Shown in pieces: positions 7,582 through 11,083 of a stretch of DNA of 11,083 bases (position 1 is the first letter of the stretch; every line of letters begins with the position of its first letter). Position numbers and translations under genes: made by a program. Below the pieces are notes generated by a model that had not been told where the DNA came from, ran no database searches, and saw only the letters and a list, made by a program, of their open reading frames with translations. This DNA comes from Methanoregulaceae archaeon UBA288. Lineage in GTDB: Archaea > Halobacteriota > Methanomicrobia > Methanomicrobiales > Methanospirillaceae. The DNA lies in the NCBI GenBank assembly GCA_002495225.1, contig DAEF01000041.1, positions 212-11,294 of the forward strand, written 5' to 3'.

Positions 7582-7604
7582 AGTTAATTATAAGTATTAT
7601 AAGA
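7582..7604. promoter_or_regulatory. AT-rich, possibly bidirectional promoter upstream of RNA copy 1
   Basis: An AT-only to AT-rich island (AGTTAATTATAAGTATTATAA) stands out in GC-rich DNA. TTATAAGT at 7589-7596 is centred about 26 bp before the first base of the conserved RNA block (about 7617-7619), the normal archaeal TATA-to-start distance. On the other strand CTTATAATT could serve the remnant gene that starts at 7552. Confidence 0.6.
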
Positions 7605-7616
7605 GCCTACTGGCGA

Positions 7617-7880
7617 GGTGCCCCTGCTGGACTGGTTGGGGAGAAGGCAGACGGACCGGAGACGCGATGAAGAGTCATCGCGGACGGACGGACTGCGATG
7701 TTCACCGGCGTGCCACTCAGCGATGGAAGGGTCGCAGATCCTGCGGCAGGGATCTGGACAGGCCTGGACAGGCAGGCACGCGGTCAAGGAACAGACTGGA
7801 AACGGGTCGGAGACCCCCGCCATTGGGCGTGATGACGGAGCAACCGACCGAAGCGATGACCGATCGGTCCACGGGGCACC
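7617..7880 (+). ncRNA. Structured non-coding RNA candidate, copy 1
   Basis: About 264 nt starting where the TATA box predicts transcription to begin. The first 159 nt (7619-7777) match copy 2 with only 8 differences by my count; the middle diverges, and the last 22 nt (7860-7881) are again identical. The ends pair: GGTGCCCC (7617-7624) with GGGGCACC (7873-7880), then after an internal loop TGGACTGGTTGG (7628-7639) with CCGATCGGTCCA (7860-7871). That is 12 consecutive pairs including three G.U. Internal hairpins are CGCGATGA/TCATCGCG with an AGAG loop (7663-7682) and CAGATCCTG/CAGG-ATCTG (7735-7756). CTGGACAGGC occurs twice in tandem (7754-7773). Protein coding is unlikely: the differences do not favour silent positions. 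I know no matching RNA family; an imperfect-inverted-repeat mobile element is the main alternative. Confidence 0.62.
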
Positions 7881-7881
7881 A

Positions 7882-8184
7882 CTCCTGGAGCGTGCCGCCC
7901 CGAGAACTCTCGCCGCCCCCTCTCCCTCCTCGGTTCAATCCCGTCTACCCCGTTCGCGAGCGGGAGTTACCTGTTTCCGAACCCGACCGGATGTTCGGCT
8001 TGTGCGAGCGATCCTCCGGGTGACGACGGCCCGGGTCGTCGTTTCACCGTCACGAGAGCAGCACCGGCGCCCCGGTACACGCTGCCGCGTGCGTGCCGGG
8101 CCCGGTTGCCAATTGAACCGGGGGTGCGGGGACCGAAAAGGGAGGGTCCCCGTGCATCCGTCACTTGTTCTATGCGACCTGAAA
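7882..8184. other. Hairpin-rich spacer between the two RNA copies
   Basis: No convincing gene is seen. Four inverted repeats are present: CCCGTT/AGCGGG with a CGCG loop (7949-7964), GACGAC/GTCGTC (8022-8040), CCCGGTT/AACCGGG (8101-8122), and GGGGACC/GGTCCCC, extendable by a C-G and two G.U pairs (8125-8154). The first could lie in the termination zone of copy 1. The last two form a back-to-back pair just before the copy 2 promoter. They might belong to a further unrecognised RNA, a terminator or protein sites. Confidence 0.4.
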
Positions 8185-8200
8185 AATAGGTATAAATATC
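8183..8200 (+). promoter_or_regulatory. TATA/BRE promoter of RNA copy 2
   Basis: AAAATAGGTATAAATATC holds a near-ideal archaeal TATA box (TATAAATA, 8191-8198) with a purine-rich stretch (GAAAAATAGG) where the BRE belongs. Its centre is about 26 bp before the start of the conserved block at about 8219-8221. The flanking sequence is otherwise unlike that of copy 1, so the spacing is kept without simple sequence carry-over. Confidence 0.72.
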
Positions 8201-8218
8201 ATTCGCGCTCACAGGCGG

Positions 8219-8485
8219 GATGCCCCTGCTGGACTGGTTGGGGAGAAGGCAGACGGACCGGAGACGCGATGAAGAGTCATCGCGAACGGACGGACTGCGA
8301 TGTTCACCGGCGTGCCACCCTGTTGTGGTAGGGTCGCAGATCCTGCGGCAGGGATCTGAACAGGCCTGGACAGGCAGGCGCACACAACCGCTGGACAGAA
8401 TCTGACCGGATCGGAAACCCCGTCTTCGGAGGTGTCGACGGACGAACGATTCGGACGAGAACGGCCGATCGGTCCACGGGGCACC
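8219..8485 (+). ncRNA. Structured non-coding RNA candidate, copy 2
   Basis: Second full copy of the element, offset 602 bp from copy 1. It keeps the closing helix exactly: TGCCCC (8221-8226) with GGGGCA (8478-8483), and TGGACTGGTTGG (8230-8241) with CCGATCGGTCCA (8465-8476). It also keeps the AGAG-loop hairpin (8265-8284) and the CAGATCC/GGATCTG hairpin (8337-8358). Six of the eight differences from copy 1 cluster at 8319-8329, where this copy forms CCAC/GTGG around a different loop. The region between about 8380 and 8464 is diverged, yet the end-to-end distance is nearly the same (244 versus 241 nt between matching points). It runs toward the convergent ArcS-motif gene, whose stop is about 43 nt further on. 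A 61-codon frame from ATG 8220 exists but does not behave like a protein. Confidence 0.65.
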
Positions 8486-8527
8486 ATTCTCTGGATACTG
8501 GATACGGAGCAGGGCCGCCGTGCGGTC

Positions 8528-9160
8528 TCAAGGCCCGACGAGAGCACTTCCGTCGGCGCGGCACGCGAGCGTACCGAGCCCCTTTTCAAACTCGTCCAGG
8601 TACTCGGTTCGCGAGAGCGACCCCTCGGGGAAGGAACAATCCGGGTCGTAGACCCGCCGGATCGCGGGCCCGGTCGGCAGGAGCAGGTCGAGCCGGACTC
8701 CCGATCGATCGACGGCCCGGACCATGGCCTCGCGGAAGAGCCCGATGCAGTAGGCCGCACGCACCCCGTACAGCCCGCGGGTCGCCTCGAGAAAGGTGGC
8801 GAGCCGGTCGGTCTCGATCTCGAGAAAGTCGCGGCGGACCCGCTCGTCGTGGACGTTGCCGAGCATGTACCGGTAGTGGGCGAACGGGTACATCCGCTCG
8901 AGCTCGGCCGGCACGACGCCGCAGGTGCCGAAGATCAGCAGCTGGTACTCCTCCGGCGCGAGCACCCGGTCCAGGACGGGGCGGAAGAGGCGGTGGCTCG
9001 GGCTCGTGCTGTACGGCTTCCGTACCGCGCACGGAATGAAGAGCGCGAGACGCCGCCCGGGGAGGCGGTAGTCCTCGACGACGAAGCGGAAGGCCTCCTC
9101 GAACGCGTCCATGTAGAACGGCGGATCGAGGAGCCCGTCGTGCGCGGCCCCGGCACCCAT
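8528..9160 (-). CDS. Stand-alone ArcS-motif protein (DUF5591-like, archaeosine synthase core)
   Basis: A 210-residue protein carrying IPCAVRKPYSTSPSH (43-57). This fits exactly the PC-x3-KPY-x2-S-x2-H motif described for archaeosine synthase ArcS, which attaches lysine to preQ0 in tRNA before a radical SAM partner completes archaeosine. A further conserved-looking stretch is FGTCGVVPAELERMYPFAHY (77-96). Full ArcS proteins also carry TGT-like and PUA domains and are much longer; none of these is present, so this is either a split-out catalytic domain or a paralogue with another RNA or small-molecule substrate. The ATG at 9160 is bounded by an upstream in-frame TGA; an ATG at 9112 (MDAFEEAF) is the alternative. 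It is divergent from the NrdG-like operon. Confidence 0.8.
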   Translation of the reverse strand: MGAGAAHDGLLDPPFYMDAFEEAFRFVVEDYRLPGRRLALFIPCAVRKPYSTSPSHRLFRPVLDRVLAPEEYQLLIFGTCGVVPAELERMYPFAHYRYMLGNVHDERVRRDFLEIETDRLATFLEATRGLYGVRAAYCIGLFREAMVRAVDRSGVRLDLLLPTGPAIRRVYDPDCSFPEGSLSRTEYLDEFEKGLGTLACRADGSALVGP

Positions 9161-9212
9161 GCCGATCCCGTCCGACTCCGGGCCGCATCAGGCTTGTGCT
9201 CTCCGACGAATA

Positions 9213-9226
9213 CCTTGAATAAACCT
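9213..9226. promoter_or_regulatory. Candidate TATA element in the ArcS-motif/NrdG divergent region
   Basis: CCTTGAATAAACCT is the only A/T-rich island in the 89-bp intergenic region. On the plus strand GAATAAAC would place the start only a few bases before the GTG at 9250. On the minus strand GTTTATTC would leave a leader of about 30 nt before the ATG at 9160. Which gene it serves cannot be decided from sequence. Confidence 0.35.
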
Positions 9227-9249
9227 CCTCGCGCATTGAATGGTGCACG

Positions 9250-9987
9250 GTGATTCCTCTGCTGGTCAACTTTGGTGGATTCGTACCGCTCAGCACGGTC
9301 GACTGGCCCGGTCGGGCCGTCTGCACGGTCTTCCTCCGGGGATGTCCGGCCCGCTGCCCCTACTGCCAGAACGCGCCCCTCCTCGCGGGCGAGGACCGCC
9401 GCGAACTCGACGAGGTCGCAGCGATGATCGCCGGGAGCGCCCTGGTCGTCTCGGCCGTGGTCTTCTCGGGCGGCGAGCCGACCATGCAGGGCGACGCGCT
9501 CGTCGCACTCGCCCGCGAGGGCCGGCGGCTCGGGCTCGCGGTCGGGGTGCACACGAACGGGGCCTATCCGGATACCCTCGCCCGCCTGGTCGACGAGGGG
9601 ATCGTGGACCACGTGGCCCTCGACATCAAGGCGCGGTGGGAACGCTATCCCAACCTCCTCGGGGCCGACCTCACGGACCGGGTGAAGGCGTCGCTCGCGT
9701 TCTGCAGCGGCGCGTACGCCGAGGGCCGCCTCCCCGAGTTCGAGGCGGTCGTGACCCTCTTCCGGGGGTACGAGGACGAAGTCGCTGCGATCGCGCGCGA
9801 GGTGGGCGAGGTTTCGCTGGTCCTCCAGCAGGGGGTGACGGAGAGCGTAACGCCGCTCTCGTTCGAGGAGCTGACCGCCATCGCGGAACGGCTGGGGCGG
9901 TCGTGCCGGGTCCGGACACGAGAGAACGGGGAGCAGGAGTATGAGGTTGATCGGGGTCGTTGGGCTGCCGGGAAGCGGCAAGGGTGA
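9250..9987 (+). CDS. nrdG: Anaerobic ribonucleotide reductase activating protein-like radical SAM enzyme (NrdG2 type)
   Basis: A 245-residue radical SAM protein. The cluster motif C-x3-C-x2-C is formed by C32, C36 and C39 in RGCPARCPYCQNAPLL, with the aromatic residue Y38 before the last cysteine. The SAM-binding GGEP motif is at 74-77 (VVFSGGEPTMQ). The opening VNFGGFVPLSTVDWPGR is typical of the NrdG2 (TIGR02495) group, which is thought to install the glycyl radical on class III ribonucleotide reductase (NrdD); no nrdD is in the window. The start is a GTG at 9250 with GGTG five bases upstream; the ATG at 9240 is in another frame. It is the first gene of a tight three-gene unit. Related activases share these motifs, so another glycyl-radical or modification target is possible. 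Confidence 0.85.
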   Translation: MIPLLVNFGGFVPLSTVDWPGRAVCTVFLRGCPARCPYCQNAPLLAGEDRRELDEVAAMIAGSALVVSAVVFSGGEPTMQGDALVALAREGRRLGLAVGVHTNGAYPDTLARLVDEGIVDHVALDIKARWERYPNLLGADLTDRVKASLAFCSGAYAEGRLPEFEAVVTLFRGYEDEVAAIAREVGEVSLVLQQGVTESVTPLSFEELTAIAERLGRSCRVRTRENGEQEYEVDRGRWAAGKRQG

Positions 9988-10489
9988 GTTTTCGAGGTGC
10001 GCCGCCGGGCTCGGCATCCCCGTCCTCGTGATGGGGGACGTGATCCGCCGGGTCGCGGCCGAACGGGGGCTCCCCCCGGACGATGCGGTGCTCGGCGGGA
10101 TCTCGGCAGAGCTCCGCGAGGTGTACGGCCGGGGCGCGATCGCGCGCCTGATGCTGCCGGAGATCCAGGACCTCGACGCGCCGGTGGTGCTGATCGACGG
10201 GATCCGCTCGGACGCCGAGGTCGACGAATTTCGACGGGCCTTCCCGGAGTTCGTGCTCATCGGGGTCCGGTCCTCGTTCGAGACCCGGCGGCGACGGCTC
10301 CGCGGACGGGGCCGGTCGGACGACCTCGTCGACGCCGAGGCCCTCCGCCGGCGCGACGAGCGGGAGCTCGGCTGGGGCCTCGGGACCGCGCTGGCCGGAG
10401 CCGAACGGACCGTCGAGAACGAGGGGAGCCTTGCCGCGTTCTGCACCGAGGTCCGGGCCCTGCTCCTCTCGATCTCAGGGGGCGCATGA
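9941..10489 (+). CDS. UPF0200 P-loop nucleotide kinase-like protein
   Basis: A 182-residue archaeal P-loop protein. Walker A is GLPGSGKGEF from residue 8, with K14 and a following glycine, as in the adenylate kinase/dephospho-CoA kinase-like UPF0200 (AAA_18) group. Other features are VMGDVIR (30-36), VVLIDGIRSDAEVDEFR (82-98, Walker B-like with D85), and an arginine-rich lid (about 114-124, FETRRRRLRGR) before a DxxD-type segment. It is often annotated as dephospho-CoA kinase-like, but the archaeal dephospho-CoA kinase shown experimentally in Thermococcus belongs to a different family (DUF359), so the substrate is open. The ATG at 9941 follows GGGGAG by about six bases. The gene overlaps the NrdG-like gene by 47 nt and the next gene by ATGA, implying one message. 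Confidence 0.85.
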   Translation: MRLIGVVGLPGSGKGEFSRCAAGLGIPVLVMGDVIRRVAAERGLPPDDAVLGGISAELREVYGRGAIARLMLPEIQDLDAPVVLIDGIRSDAEVDEFRRAFPEFVLIGVRSSFETRRRRLRGRGRSDDLVDAEALRRRDERELGWGLGTALAGAERTVENEGSLAAFCTEVRALLLSISGGA

Positions 10490-11083
10490 GGGTCCACTTC
10501 TCGTCCTCGGCCAAGGTGACCGCGCCGCCCGAGTGGGTCCTCGGTATCGCGGACGCCGGGTTCGACGGCTGGGAGGTTGTGGCCGAGGGCGACTACCGGC
10601 TCGACGACCCGGCGGGCCTGGCGAGGGTCCGCGACCTGGTCGAGACCACCGGTCTCGCCGTCTCGGTCCACGCACCGTACGCGGACCTGAACCTGGCCTC
10701 GCTCAACTACCCCATCCTCCGCGAGTCGGTCCGGCAGATCGCGACCTGCATCGAGCATGCGTCCGAGTGGACCGACCGGGTGGCGATCCACCCCGGCTAC
10801 CTCTCGCCCCTCGGGCGGCTCGACCCCGGGCGGGCCTGGGTGACGCACAAGGAGGCCCTCCGCGAGATCGGCCGGTGCGCCGTGGACCACGGCGTCCTCG
10901 CCTGCCTCGAGAACATGATCGCCATCCGCGAGTTCCTCTGCCGCGACCCCGGCGAGCTCCTCGGCACGATCGAGGGGATCGAGGGGGTCGGGGCCTGCTT
11001 CGACATCGGGCACGCGCACACGGTCGGGGCCGTCCCGGCCTTTCTCGACGTGCTCGGCTCCGCCGACCACCTCCACCTCCACG
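10486..11083 (+). CDS. Sugar phosphate isomerase/AP-endonuclease-type TIM-barrel protein (3' end outside window)
   Basis: The first 199 residues of a COG1082/AP endonuclease 2-type TIM barrel, beginning MRVHFSSSAKVTAPPEWV with its ATG inside the stop of the preceding gene (ATGA). Metal-site residues sit where the fold expects them: H62 in VSVHAPY, H102 in AIHPGY, E142 in CLENM, D173 and H176 in CFDIGHAHT, and histidines 197 and 199 at the window end. The spacing H62-H102 equals H69-H109 of E. coli endonuclease IV, and D173/H176 matches D179/H182. Members are either DNA-repair endonucleases or sugar isomerases; this divergent archaeal type cannot be assigned to one. It is the third gene of the overlapping NrdG-like unit. 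Confidence 0.88.
   Translation, partial: MRVHFSSSAKVTAPPEWVLGIADAGFDGWEVVAEGDYRLDDPAGLARVRDLVETTGLAVSVHAPYADLNLASLNYPILRESVRQIATCIEHASEWTDRVAIHPGYLSPLGRLDPGRAWVTHKEALREIGRCAVDHGVLACLENMIAIREFLCRDPGELLGTIEGIEGVGACFDIGHAHTVGAVPAFLDVLGSADHLHLH

Noticed and set aside
7820..7862. GTGATGA and GCGATGA resembling C boxes of C/D guide RNAs
   Set aside because: They have no properly placed D boxes and are absent from the equivalent part of copy 2.
7929..7953. tRNA-like GGTTCAATCCC sequence resembling a T-arm
   Set aside because: The T-stem cannot form five pairs, and no matching acceptor or anticodon arm lies upstream.
7618..8331. A 237-codon open frame running through RNA copy 1 into copy 2
   Set aside because: Copy 2 is read in a different frame from its own 61-codon frame, the copies differ at amino-acid-changing positions, and composition is not protein-like. 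Structured RNA explains the conservation better.
7617..8485. Copies as MITE-like mobile elements with terminal inverted repeats
   Set aside because: Not fully excluded, but the end pairing relies on several G.U pairs, no target-site duplication is visible, and both copies start at a fixed distance from a TATA box.
7121..8485. CRISPR or other short regularly spaced repeat array
   Set aside because: There are only three long, unevenly spaced copies without short repeat-spacer units or cas genes.
8935..11082. A 715-codon minus-strand open frame across the right part
   Set aside because: It lies antisense to three genes with clear family motifs, has shadow-like composition and shows no domain.

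Overview
The window looks like high-GC euryarchaeal DNA, most likely from a methanogen near the Methanomicrobiales. That placement is an inference from gene content: a soluble multi-PAS histidine kinase, a lipobox-type ABC binding protein, a protein with the archaeosine synthase (ArcS) motif, an archaeal UPF0200 P-loop protein, a NrdG-type radical SAM enzyme, and archaeal TATA-type promoters. No rRNA, CRISPR array, insertion sequence or complete tRNA was seen.

Left part (1-3865). A truncated small charged/helical protein and a SnoaL/NTF2-fold protein lie on the minus strand. They are divergent from a long cytoplasmic histidine kinase with about five PAS-like domains.

Polar amino-acid ABC transporter (3851-6882, minus strand). 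In transcription order it has a lipoprotein substrate-binding protein, a 116-nt spacer with GC-rich hairpins, permease 1, the ATPase and permease 2. The last three are almost contiguous (2-nt and 4-nt gaps), and permease 2 overlaps the 3' end of the convergent kinase by 15 nt. Together they would form one importer: binding protein outside, two different permeases in the membrane, ATPase inside.

Central gene-poor region (about 6906-8527). This is the most unusual part. It holds two near-identical copies of a roughly 265-nt element (about 7617-7880 and 8219-8485), each starting about 26 bp downstream of a TATA box. The 5' and 3' ends of each copy can pair into a long closing helix, and there are strong internal hairpins. 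A third, diverged copy (about 7121-7322) keeps the landmark hairpin and a closing helix, with one U.G to A-U exchange. I interpret this as a multi-copy structured non-coding RNA family that I cannot match to any RNA I know. Beside it, a minus-strand stretch (about 7330-7552) looks like a short, probably frameshifted gene remnant sharing an AT-rich divergent promoter region with the first RNA copy. The spacer between the two full copies is also rich in hairpins.

Right part (8528-11083). A small stand-alone protein with the ArcS lysine-transfer motif is on the minus strand. Divergent from it is a tightly overlapping plus-strand operon: a NrdG-like radical SAM activase, a UPF0200 P-loop kinase-like protein (47-nt overlap) and an AP-endonuclease-type TIM-barrel protein (ATGA overlap), which runs off the window end.
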